Source: Daphnia pulex (Eukaryota > Arthropoda > Branchiopoda > Diplostraca > Daphniidae). Taken from it: 64,000 bases of DNA. Positions 37,957-47,989 of the stretch are shown piece by piece. Made by a program: the position numbers and the translations under genes. The stretch is taken from NCBI RefSeq assembly GCF_021134715.1, contig NC_060027.1:3720001-3784000 (forward strand). The letters run 5' to 3'. The first letter of the stretch is position 1. Each line of letters opens with the position of its first letter. A model generated the notes under the pieces. It did no database searches and had not been told where the DNA came from. It saw only the letters and a program-made list of their open reading frames with translations.

Positions 37957-38317
37957 TTTTAGGACAGCTCTTTTAGCGGCATGAACAAGTTATAATTAGA
38001 GGTCTCCGTGGTAACAAGTCAACAGCCGAGGATTGGGGATTTGAAGTCGAGTATTTTTGAACCTCTATAAAGATTCGAAAAGAACTAAATTTAATTAAAA
38101 AAAAAGGGAAATCTGCAGAAATACAATCTGGCAATAGAAATTTTCGTGCAAAAAATTAAAAACTACTTAAGTATCGATTCATGTTTTAATCAATTTATCG
38201 TACATTATTTTTGAAGGATCCAAACGTCGTCTGCTGTAGTGAAAATTCATTGTCAGTTTGTCACGTGTGTGTGCTATGCACTTTTGATTTAAAGACACAG
38301 TTAAATCAAATACAAAA
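37957..38317. promoter_or_regulatory. Bidirectional promoter, calaxin-like/ESF1
   Basis: Only 361 bp separate the two divergent start codons. On the calaxin side, an X-box-like GTCTCCGTGGTAAC lies at 38002-38015. On the ESF1 side, TATCGATT at 38172-38179 resembles the DRE element (TATCGATA) of arthropod housekeeping promoters. No TATA box stands out. The coordinates cover both 5' UTRs, whose limits are unknown. Confidence 0.5.
38002..38015. promoter_or_regulatory. RFX X-box-like site upstream of the calaxin-like gene
   Basis: GTCTCCGTGGTAAC fits the RFX consensus RYYNYY-N(1-3)-RRNRAC fully, with a 2-bp spacer. It begins 46 bp upstream of the start codon, within the usual X-box distance in ciliary promoters. 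The consensus is loose, so the position and the gene's identity carry most of the weight. Confidence 0.4.
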
Positions 38318-40862
38318 ATGGATTCCGCTTTAAATGATAAGCGTTTCGCTAACATTGGCAAGGATCCTCGATTTCGCCGAGTGCCTGCCTCGGCGAAAAA
38401 AGTCGTTGTTGACAAACGGTTTAATGCCATGTTCAACGATCAAAAGTTTAAGTTAAAATACACTGTCGACAAGCGTGGCAAACCTACAAATCTTACCAGC
38501 ACTGAACAGTTGAAAGATTTCTATGAAATCGAGTCGGATGAAAGCGAGAAGGAAGAAGAAGATGACAGAGATATTGAAGAAGATGCTGACAATGCAGACG
38601 TGGAAAGTGAAGAAGAAAAGGAAGACGACAAAAACTTAAAAAACCTAAAACCCACCACACCTAAATTGACAAAGAAGAAAAATGTCTTGAATGGATTCCA
38701 AGTGTCTGAAATCCTAGAAGATGAACCCACTCTAGAGTTGGATGATGCTGTCAAAGCCAAATTGCAAGACATGAATGTAGATTACGCAAGAGGGGAAGGT
38801 CTTCTTTTCTCTGATAGTTCCTCATCAGAAGAAGATTCAGAAGAAGAAGAAGATGACCAAGAAGTTTTCCATGACTGGGGAGAGCTTGACAAAGATGCAG
38901 GAGAAACTGACACAGCCACCTATCGTTTAGCAGTTTGCAATATGGACTGGGATCGAATTAGAGCAGTTGATCTCATGGTTGTTTTGCAATCTTTTGCACC
39001 TCAAGGTACAATTTTAAAATGGTGTTTATGTTATTCTTGGGGTAGTGACGTTAAATTAAATTTAGAATCTTGGATCTTCATTTTGTAGGAGGCAGTGTTC
39101 GAACGGTAACTATTTACCCATCCGAGTATGGATTGGAACGCATGCAGGAAGAAGAAGTCCTTGGGCCAAAGGAGTTGGTTGAAATGAAGAAAGAAGAGGG
39201 ACCTAGCACTGAAGATACAAATGAAACTGATGACGTAGATGATTACCATCGAGAAAAGCTGAGGCAGTATCAAATCAACAGACTTAAATACTATTATGCC
39301 GTAGCAGAGTGTGATTCTGCTGAAACCGCTAACAAAATATACGAAGAGTGTGACGGACAAGAATTCGAATCCAGTGCAGCAAGGTTAGTTTATTGCATGT
39401 ATAAATATGTTTTTTCTAGTCTTTAAGATTATAAAATATTTTCCATCTAGGCTAGATTTACGTTTCATTCCTGATGACATGACTTTTGATGAGAAACCCC
39501 ATGATGTATGCAATGTTATGCCAGATGTGTCACAGTACGAACCGCGGATGTTTTTAACATCCGCGTTGCAACAAGCTGAGGTTCACCTCACATGGGACGA
39601 AACCGACCCATCCAGAATGCAAACAATGCAGAAGCTATTTAAGGTATCCAAACGTTTTTCTCTAAACTTAAAAATAATAAAAATTCGATTTTTTTATCTT
39701 CCTTTGTAGGGCAAAAACGGTAAAGCAGCATTAGATGTTGATGACGAGAGGATAAAAAGCTTTTTAGCTACTTCATCTGAAGAAGAAGACGAAGAAGAGA
39801 ATCCGATCAACAGGAAAAATCTCCTTGGTGAAGAAGATGCGGATGAGACCGAGTCTTGCATGGGTGAAAACGAACGCATATCTAAATATCGGAGCTTATT
39901 GGCATCGATTACTCAGTCAGAAGAAGCAGCGAAGAAAAGCAAAGGAGATGTTGAAATGGAAATTAGTTGGGGTGTTGGCCTCCAAGCTAAAGCTGAAGAG
40001 ATGGTCAAAAAGAAGATGGCTGAGAAAGCTCTTGAAACACCTTGGGAACAGCAGTTAGCAAAACGAAGGGAAAAGCGAAAGGCCCAACGACAAGAAAAGA
40101 AACAAATGGAAGTTGCACCACCGTCGGATGACGAAGAATCTGATGACGTCCCCTCCGACATCGACATGAACGATCCTTATTTCAAGGAAGAATTCGAAAA
40201 AGAAGAATTCCGTAAGAAGAAACCTAACTCAAAGGCCAAACAGGTTGAAGAGAAGTCGCATTCCGCTGACGAGGCAGACAAAACCGCTGAACTCGAGTTA
40301 CTTTTAATGGACGATAACGATGGCAAAAGACATTTTAATCTCAAATCTATCATGAAGGAAGAAAAACAATCCGGTAAAAAGAATACAAAGAAAGCCCGTG
40401 AAGCCGTCGCTTCTAAATCTAAAGATGATGACTTTAAGGTACATCTAACGTGATGAAGTAATCTAAAATTCCTAATTTAACTTGAACATGTTCTTTTTGA
40501 TCCAATTAGATTCAAGTCCACGACCCTAGATTTGCTTCGTTGTTTACTTCTCATCACTTTAATTTGGACCCATCCGATCCTAATTTCAAGAAAACAGAAG
40601 CCATGGAAACGATTCTGCAAGAAAAACAGAAACGAAGGAAGGACGACCCCAACGCTGAATTGACGAATCAATCGGTACATTACCCTTTTCTGTCTCATTC
40701 TCAATGTCTTGATTATTTTTCACGTTTCCACTACAGGAGCAGGAGCAAATGGAAGTTAAAAAATCCCGGGTTGACTCTGAATTATCACGGTTGGTGCGCT
40801 CAGTCAAAGTCAAGACATCGATGCAACAGAATCAGAAAAAATTTAAATCATCCCGAAACTAA
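38318..40862 (+). CDS. ESF1: ESF1 nucleolar pre-rRNA processing protein
   Basis: Six exons were read: 38318-39005, 39089-39383, 39451-39643, 39710-40438, 40510-40674 and 40737-40862, giving 731 residues; human ESF1 is 851. The start matches the family (DKRFANIGKDPRFRRVP, then KYTVDKRGKP). Long acidic Glu/Asp/Ser tracts follow at about residues 75-110 and 167-185. An RRM-like core includes YRLAVCNMDWDRIRAVDLMVVLQSF and QINRLKYYYAVAECDSAETANKIYEECDG. The C-terminus has the NUC153 motif, VHDPRFASLFTSHHFNLDPS. ESF1 acts in the nucleolus in early processing of 18S rRNA precursors. A polyadenylation signal lies at 40881, only 19 bp after the stop. The gene is divergent from the calaxin-like gene and convergent with NAA30. 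Confidence 0.95.
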
Positions 40863-41629
40863 ATACAATGGTGAGAATACAATAAACAACACAAACAAAA
40901 TTAACTAATTTTCTCTTCGTACGAATGGTGTATTTCACTTGCACATCAAACGCGGTATAAACAAACTGCCAGTTTGAAGGATGATTATTCCAATTGGGTA
41001 GTGGGCTTTTTACTCCTGAAGATGGGGAAAACAAAAAAAAAAGGGGGGGGGGGAAAGCACACTATTGAAGGAACCAGTCAGCTTTTGTGTTTTGTTTTTT
41101 CAGAGAAAAGCATGGACGCGGCTTAGAAAATTCAAGTATTAGCCAATTACTTTCATTGAGAAGAAATATGGCTGCACGATAATACAAGGCTGCAAGACCA
41201 CACGGGGCTATAAAAGAAACCCGTCATTTATGTACAAACTCGCGAAACAATTGTGTGAAGGTCGTTCAGCATCTGTGCTGTATTGGTTTCCAAAGAGACG
41301 ATCTCCGGTGCTTTAAAACCGAAATTGGTGAAGTGAGACAACTGAAAAAGTACTGGCGCGGACAGAAGCTTCCGAAGAAACAAGTTCCGAGAGGGATAAA
41401 GAATGGGGTAAGGTAAACAACCAAGACTAGCCGTGAAAGTTTCCCAGCTAAGGGAAAGAAAGAGATAGGGTTCGTAGGACAATTCTATTAAAAAACAAAC
41501 AAGAAATGATTGACAGAAAAGGGTAGGGAAAGACTGAACCGGGATAGATAGAATAAACTAAACCCTTTAATGAGAACACGTCAATACGGGCAAGGCTTTC
41601 AATGTGAGGACAGTATGATGTGTTATTCT
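40863..41629. other. Convergent intergenic region, ESF1/NAA30
   Basis: It includes the ESF1 polyadenylation signal and an 11-base G run at 41043-41053. The 84-codon open frame at 41228-41482 on the minus strand lies where the NAA30 3' UTR is expected and shows no domain or conserved pattern. Confidence 0.5.
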
Positions 41630-42619
41630 TTACCTAAGCCATAATTTTAGACGTAAAGCGTCCACACCATTTAAATAGTACCGAAAAAGTCTCTTGTCGC
41701 GAACGAAGCCTAAATTTTCGTACAGACGTAGTGCAGGTTCGTTTGTAATTTCTGTTTCCAAAACAACTTCATCAGCTCCGTCAGCAACCATGGCAGCAAT
41801 AGCTTTCATAACTAAATTGGATCCTGTTCACAAGTTACAATATTATTTTTTTTTTTTAGAAATTGCATTTTAAGTTGTTGACAATATTTTGAACATACCT
41901 ATCTTTTCTTGTCGGTACTTTTCATCCACGGCCAACATAGCGATATAACCTCGCCGGACAACTTTCTTATGGACGTCCAGTTTGCAGACAATTGCTCCAA
42001 CACATTTTTCTCCATACATTGCCTATTATTTTAAAATATGAAAAGTTATCTCTAGAAGTTAAGGAATAACTATGATATTGCTTACTAGGAAACATAACAT
42101 GGGCCAGTTGTGTATGAAATAGCGGTAAGTGTATATAGAATAAGGCTCTGACAAATCCTTCTGTATAAGCCTCATAATGTCAGGCATTTGAAGCTCAGAC
42201 TGATATTGTACATAAGTCACTTTCTTAACCAGTGTACTGGTTGATGAGTTCTTAGTAAAATTCTCACCACTGTCCTCACTTGGGGGATCACTGGGACCAC
42301 TCCCAACTGTCAATCGCTTCAAGGAGGCACCAATCACTTCAGTCGAACTGGAATCCAAATTAGTACATTCTTCTGGACTAGATGTGTGAATATTGGAACT
42401 TGAACTCTCACTAGAATCTGACAAATGAGTTCCATTGCATCCATTAATATGAACACCATTTTCTTCAACAATCTGCTTCCCAGTAGAAAAATGACCATTT
42501 AACTTATGGTTCTTGCATGAATCAGGGTTTTCATTGTCTAAATTGGTTTGAGACACAAGGCCTGGTTCCGAAGGCTGGTGGTTATTACTCGTTCGGTTAG
42601 GTTTCTTTTTAGGTGCCAT
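41630..42619 (-). CDS. NAA30: N-alpha-acetyltransferase 30, NatC catalytic subunit
   Basis: Three exons were read on the minus strand: 42619-42086, 42022-41899 and 41823-41630, giving 283 residues. Residues 1-135 are disordered and rich in S, N, E and P, as in animal NAA30. The GNAT domain follows: [17 protein letters not shown], the acidic [11 protein letters not shown] substrate loop, then GAIVCKLD and [14 protein letters not shown]. The C-terminus [20 protein letters not shown] continuing to LKLWLR is nearly identical to the human protein. NatC acetylates N-termini starting with Met followed by a hydrophobic residue, co-translationally, together with NAA35 and NAA38. The acetyl-CoA loop reads RQEKIGS, where human has RRNGIGT, so the first glycine of the Q/RxxGxG/A motif is lysine. 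Confidence 0.96.
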
Positions 42620-43179
42620 TTCTTCTTCATCAGTTCGGGCCTGCGGTGTGACTTAGATCAGATCACTATAACTAGAAACCATAACTTCACAAATGTTTAG
42701 ACCCTTCTCAATGCTGTACTTAATATTCCTTTTTGGCTTTCTGTTCCTTAACCACAATACTTCCAAATCCAAATCATCGAAAGATAAAGATAAACTAGAA
42801 AAGCAATATTGATAATAATTAAAAATTATTCAGACTTCGGGACATTAGTAGCCTACACGACCAAACTCTTCCACACAGCAGAAGGTGTACAGCTGCTCAA
42901 CTCAAGTGCCTAGATGGCACAATGGAAAAACTTTATTAAATATAAAAAAATTCAATTTGAAACAAATTGAAACTAAAAAATCTAATTTTTTTGTACAATT
43001 ATATTTTTTATATTTGAATATTTTTGTGGTTTCATTTAAAGTTTTGTCATTCAAAAATATAATTTGACAACCTTTATTGTCATGGTTACGAAAATGTTGA
43101 CAGTCAATCAAACTGTAGTCGGCTTTTTGGTTTGTTATTGTTGAATAGCAGTGGTTTGTAGAATTTATAACTTACAAAA
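42620..43179. other. Divergent intergenic region, NAA30/DNAAF10
   Basis: A 560-bp AT-rich gap between divergent genes, holding both promoters. An X-box-like ATTGTCATGGTTAC lies at 43076-43089. No other gene was seen; the paired open frames near 42885-43111 overlap on opposite strands and look random. Confidence 0.5.
43076..43089 (+). promoter_or_regulatory. RFX X-box-like site upstream of DNAAF10
   Basis: ATTGTCATGGTTAC fits the RFX consensus except for one position in the 3' half-site. Its near end is 91 bp upstream of the DNAAF10 start codon. With the site at the calaxin-like gene it suggests shared RFX control of the two dynein-related genes. Confidence 0.3.
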
Positions 43180-44630
43180 ATGACAAATTCCCGAATCCTT
43201 ATTTTGAACGAGAAATCGGTGAATTTTACCCTGTTTTGTGTCAAATGGGTGCCATGCAGTGCTCGAGTGGTCGTTTTAGGCTCCCACCCAAAAGGAACGG
43301 GAGTCTGGCAAATATATAGTCTGTCTAAAGGAGAACTTGAGCTTATTACCGAAGTATTATGCCTTTTGTCTCTTCTAAATTTTGAAAGATTTTAAGTCTA
43401 TTTAACAGTTGGATATTTCTTTTTAGGTTGAGAAACCACTCGCTATCAAATGTGGGACATTTGCAGCATCATCTTTTGAAAACAGACACTTGGCCACTGG
43501 AGACTTTAGTGGGAATTTGAATTTGTGGTGAGTTTAAAGATCAGTGGTTTTTATATTTTCCTTTACTTAAAGTTTCCTTCATTCTAGGGACTTGGAGAAA
43601 CCAAACTCAGCAGTATATTCAGCCATTGCACATACTTCAATAATCAATGATATTGATGGGGTTGGGGGGATAAATGTTGGAAAAGGAGCAGCTGAATTGG
43701 CTACTTGCAGTAGAGATGGTTGTGTAAAGATTTGGGATGCACGTCAAAAAGACCGTCCAGTCGCTATTCTTGAACCAGAAGAAGGTCAAACGCGACACGA
43801 CTGTTGGACCGTAGCCTTTGGTAAGGACCAGTTGCATAATAATGCCCAAATTTGACATGAATACTAATAAAATTTAATAGGAGGTGCTTACAGTAGTTCA
43901 GAGAGACTTTTAGCAGCTGGATTCGACAATGGTGACCTCAAAATCTTTGACTTGAAGACAATGAAAGTTCAATGGGAAACTAATGTTGGAAATGGCGTAA
44001 TAAAATTTGACTACTTACATATTACTTGTTTTCCCCCTATATTAAAGTTTAGCTTTTATTTTAAACAGATATGCAGTATCGAATTTGACCGCAAGGACAT
44101 CGAGCAGAATAAGCTGACTGTCTGCACTTTAGATTCGCGTATTTTTGTGTTTGATTTAACCACAAAACATCCCACTAAAGGTTATGCCTTTGTCCGACAA
44201 AAAGTAATTTTTTTAGAAACACATTTAAAAATAATGTTTGCAGCATTAAGAATTTTGTTTAGGCACACAAGTCAACGGTTTGGAGCGGTAACCACTTGCC
44301 TCAAAATCGAGATGTTTTAATGACTACTGGTGGGAATGGATCATTGTGCTTATGGCAATAGTAATAGATTAAAATAATGTAAATAGCGCATGAGTACTCA
44401 CTAATAATTCTTTCATGATCAGTGAATATCCAGCTAAAAGAAGCGCTAAAGCAACCGACGGGACTCTTGAGGGTGTTGCTGGTAACTTGAAAATGATTCA
44501 TGAAATTGGAGTAGCTGAGCAACCAATAACGTCCTTCAACTGGAACGCCGATAAACTCGGATTGGCTGCTAGTACCAGCTTCGACCAGACGTTGAGAATC
44601 CTTGCAGTTACTAAACTTAACTGCCTTTGA
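43180..44630 (+). CDS. DNAAF10: DNAAF10 / WDR92 (Monad) WD40 dynein assembly factor
   Basis: Seven exons were read: 43180-43353, 43427-43527, 43588-43820, 43881-43996, 44069-44203, 44263-44360 and 44423-44630, giving 354 residues; human WDR92 is 357. WD-type blade ends are visible, such as [43 protein letters not shown] and [15 protein letters not shown], consistent with a seven-bladed propeller. The protein binds the R2TP/prefoldin-like chaperone complex and is needed for cytoplasmic pre-assembly of axonemal dyneins. A polyadenylation signal lies about 320 bp after the stop (44950). Confidence 0.96.
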
Positions 44631-45500
44631 TATGCTCAAAAACTCTTATTTATAGATAATTAGCACAGTGTATTTCACACTTTGCAGTGATCTGGAATTC
44701 AGTTCCGTTCGGAACTTCTGTGTCATTGGTTCGAAAATCTCTTAATCATTTTCAACCATTCGTTATCTAAATTCTACAATTGAACATGGATTGACCATGG
44801 CCACTATCATTTTCTTGTTTTTTTTTTTCGATGATTCAGTCGTAGTCGTAACTTAGTGATCAGGTTTCTGACCTTTTTTCTAATTGTGTTTTGTTCTGTT
44901 TATGAGTTTGAAATATGGTATGGTTATTTTTCTGCCAAAAATTATTTGCAATAAAATCTGGAAATGTGGAAATGTCAAACACTATCTTTTGCCAACAAAA
45001 CCATTAGCAAAGTTACTATTTAATTGTCCATCGCATTTAATTTTTTAGAGCCTTCTTTACGGAAGTTCACTTTACAGACGTTCTTGTTATTTTTAATATT
45101 CCCATTGATAATTTGATATAACTGCTACATTGATTCCTTTTACGGCAAAATGAGCTGTATAAGATAGATAGTGAATCTTGAAAGTTTCCGATGGGTCACA
45201 GATTCACTTGCTTAGAAATTAGCTTCACCACTCTCTGCGGAAAATCGGAAAACTCTGGAAAAACCGAAAAGGACGGATCACAAAATCCTTTTATCGAAAA
45301 GCTGGCAGCGCTGTCGCTGACCAATTCTATTATTGACAGTTTGTTTTGACGTGGATATTCGGTGTGCTGACGTTTTTCTACTGCTTTGTGTGTGGTCCAG
45401 CTTTTTTGTTTTGTACAATTTAAGTCATTGCGGTAGAATCTCTTCATTGTTAATCTCTTATAAATTTACTTTACCTGATTGACATAGTTGGTTAATATAC
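44631..45500. other. Intergenic region, DNAAF10/TJAP1-like
   Basis: It holds the DNAAF10 3' UTR and the TJAP1-like promoter. An 83-codon ATG-started open frame lies on the minus strand (45196-45447), listed separately. Nothing else was recognised. Confidence 0.4.
45196..45447 (-). CDS. Small hypothetical open frame
   Basis: An 83-residue frame starts with ATG only 53 bp from, and divergent to, the TJAP1-like start, so it could share that promoter. The product would be basic at the N-terminus (MKRFYRNDLN) and richer in S, F and V later, with no signal peptide, membrane helix or known motif. Chance occurrence is a serious possibility. Confidence 0.2.
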   Translation of the reverse strand: MKRFYRNDLNCTKQKSWTTHKAVEKRQHTEYPRQNKLSIIELVSDSAASFSIKGFCDPSFSVFPEFSDFPQRVVKLISKQVNL

Positions 45501-46853
45501 ATGGAGGAAACGGAAACTGTCATCGATATCATTGATATTAGTCGTGAGCTCTATGACCTTAAGAACAAGTATGAACGATTGAAAGAAGGCCACCGGAAAT
45601 TACTGATTGTTAACCAAAATTTAGAAGAAAAGGTATTTAAACTTGTTTGTACAAATTTCATATATCAAACAACTGTAGCAGCAAAACACTAATTTGCTTT
45701 TTTCTTTATATTCAATTTGAAGCTTCTTCAAAATATCAATAAATACGAAACAGAAAAGTTCTCAATGGTCCATACTATTTCATCACTCAACCACCAATTA
45801 GAAGAATTCCAGAGAATTAATAAAAAATTGGTAACTGAAAATGTAAGTTTGATTAGTCACTTTTTCATTATTTTACAAATCTTACCATTATTTAATTATA
45901 TAGGAAAGGTTTAAACTAGACATCTCTGTTGCCATCCAATTGCTCCATTGCAAGCCATCAAGCTTTTCTGAATGCAAACTTGAAAATGTATGTGAAAAGA
46001 AAAGAGTCAGATTCTTTTCATTTGCAACTTTAAATCTTAAAGTTACAAAAATCACTAATCTATCCATGTATTACTATTATAGCTTCCACAAGAGTTTCAA
46101 GATAAAGCAAAGTTCCATATGCAACAAGAGTTTCTCCCAAGATATAAACCAGAGAAGAAAGGAAAAGTTATTCGGGTCCCAATTTCTGCTTTCCCTTCAA
46201 CAACTGTGATATACTCAATACCTGGTATGTCAAAGTAAGCTAAATAAAGTAAATTGATCTAATAAGTAATTTTTTGTAAGATGATAACGACGATGATGGT
46301 GGGGATATTAACACAAATACTACTGTGCCTGTCGAGACTATGGCTAAAGTGCTGAATGAAAGACAATTAGAGCTTTACGATCAATCAATCAATGGATCCA
46401 GCTTACAGTTAAATTGTAATAATGGTCTCCATTCATCTCACTCCATGTCATTCATGGATAATGGGTTGCAATATGTAGACCATGGAACACAAACGTATCC
46501 TAACTTCATCGGGGAACGAGAAAAGACGAGAAACACTTGCATATTTTGTCAAGGAGAACCGTCGACAAATCGACCTGAATCAATTAAAAGTATAACTCAG
46601 ATTCATTAAATAAAAAAGCAATAAGTTGCCATTCATTTAAAAATTCAATGGATTTCTAGGTCAGTCTAACTTACCTTTAGGAGACCCTAAGGTGTTCGTG
46701 TATACAGAATCAGAGATCAGTCCGGTAACCGTGCGGAGCACCAGCAATAGTTCTAAGAAAAATGCTGCTAATACTCACAGGCGCAAAGTTCTGGCCAACA
46801 GCAGTAGTGTAAGCCCAAGCTACAGCAGGTCGTCTATGGAAACGGACATATAG
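45501..46853 (+). CDS. TJAP1: TJAP1-like coiled-coil protein
   Basis: Six exons were read: 45501-45632, 45723-45842, 45904-45987, 46083-46224, 46281-46589 and 46660-46853, giving 326 residues. Residues 1-85 are a coiled coil (ISRELYDLKNKYERLKEGHR and onward). The diagnostic block follows: ENERFKLDISVAIQLLHCKP, then LPQEFQDKAKFHM, matching the human TJAP1 block NERYRLDCNLAVQLLKCN and LPCELQDMVRKHL. The second half is disordered, with an acidic D/G stretch and an S- and N-rich tail. Human TJAP1 is about 557 residues; it lies at tight junctions and the trans-Golgi. BEGAIN is a related alternative. The role in an arthropod is unknown. A polyadenylation signal lies at 47019. Confidence 0.7.
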
Positions 46854-47265
46854 TCAACGGACAATTTTGCACAAAATCAGTGGAGCCCTCCAGCAGTAAT
46901 TGATTAATTGCTACATTTTATTTATGAAGACTGCTTGTAGTCGACTTCTTTTTATTAAATCACTTCAGTGATGAAAAACTAATAATAATTTATGAGCTTG
47001 ATACTTGCAAAGTGATGGAATAAAAAATTTTAATTTACCGTTCGGACGAATTAAAATAAAATCATTGGAAGAAAAAAAAATGTGTAAAATGAGTCAGAAA
47101 AAATGTATCATTAATTTTATCGAGATCAGGTTTTGTTTCTAGTAAAAATAGCGCGACGTCAGATTGAAGGCTTTGAAGCGCAATGGGAAAAGAGAAGAGA
47201 GAAAAGAGGTTTCAAGCTTTATTAGATCGATGGTACTCGTAACAAAGAGTTAATGCAAGGGTATG

Positions 47266-47487
47266 GAGAGGTGGTTCCCAATGATGACAGTGTTAAATTT
47301 CCAATAAGGGGATTCGACGGGAAGCTATTTTTTTACTAGCGGTTTGTATGGAGCTGAATAGGGAGGTTGTAGTGAGTAAGCGCCATCTAGGCTGTTGCGA
47401 AATACGGACAGTCCACTACCACTACAACCTTTTAGTAAAATGAGCGGACGACCGGGAAATTTAACACTGTCATTGGGGACCACCTCT
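47266..47487. repeat. Long imperfect inverted repeat (hairpin, MITE-like)
   Basis: The left arm (47266-47302, GAGAGGTGGTTCCCAATGAT onward) is nearly the reverse complement of the right arm (47455-47487), differing by a 3-base gap and one substitution. Inside, AGGTTGTAGTG at 47364-47374 pairs exactly with 47420-47430, so the whole 222 bp can fold into one long broken stem. It encodes nothing convincing. It could be a small non-autonomous DNA element or a structured RNA. No clear target-site duplication was found. Confidence 0.6.
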
Positions 47488-47590
47488 ATTGTTAATTGTT
47501 TGGGTATTTGCACTGTTGGCGTGCTTGTCGAGTGGAGGTGACGAGGTGTTAGACTCTTTTATAGACTAAAGTTAAGTTTTAGTAAGTTTA

Positions 47591-47621
47591 GATGAGAACG
47601 ATATATGTTTTAGCAATACTG
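47591..47621 (+). repeat. 31-bp dispersed repeat, copy 1
   Basis: It matches 52506-52536 at 28 of 31 positions in the same orientation (core GATGAGAAC and AGCAATACTG). It may mark remains of a dispersed element. It lies about 100 bp beyond the long hairpin. Confidence 0.5.
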
Positions 47622-47989
47622 CAATGCTGTAATATAATTCTGTTAATTTAAACTAATTCTCCTTTGATCATTTTTCAGCTGTCAAATTAGTCAGTTTCAG
47701 CTACCTGGCACATCCCTGTAAAAATGTATCGGCAGTTGTTGTGTGCCTGTGTGGTAACTTTTTGGTTATGACTGATGATAACTTTTCCACCAACAAAGGT
47801 CACTTTTTAATTTTTCGATAATTCCTTTTTTATCTATTTTATCTACTAAATCTATTTCACGAAGATGACGAATTACGAATATTATTTTATTTTTCATCCT
47901 ACTCGTCCGTGGATGCTAAGAGCTGTCACTAGGTGGCTAAATATTTCAGTCTGTTTAGGGATTTAACTATTCAGCCCTAGTGTGTTGGT

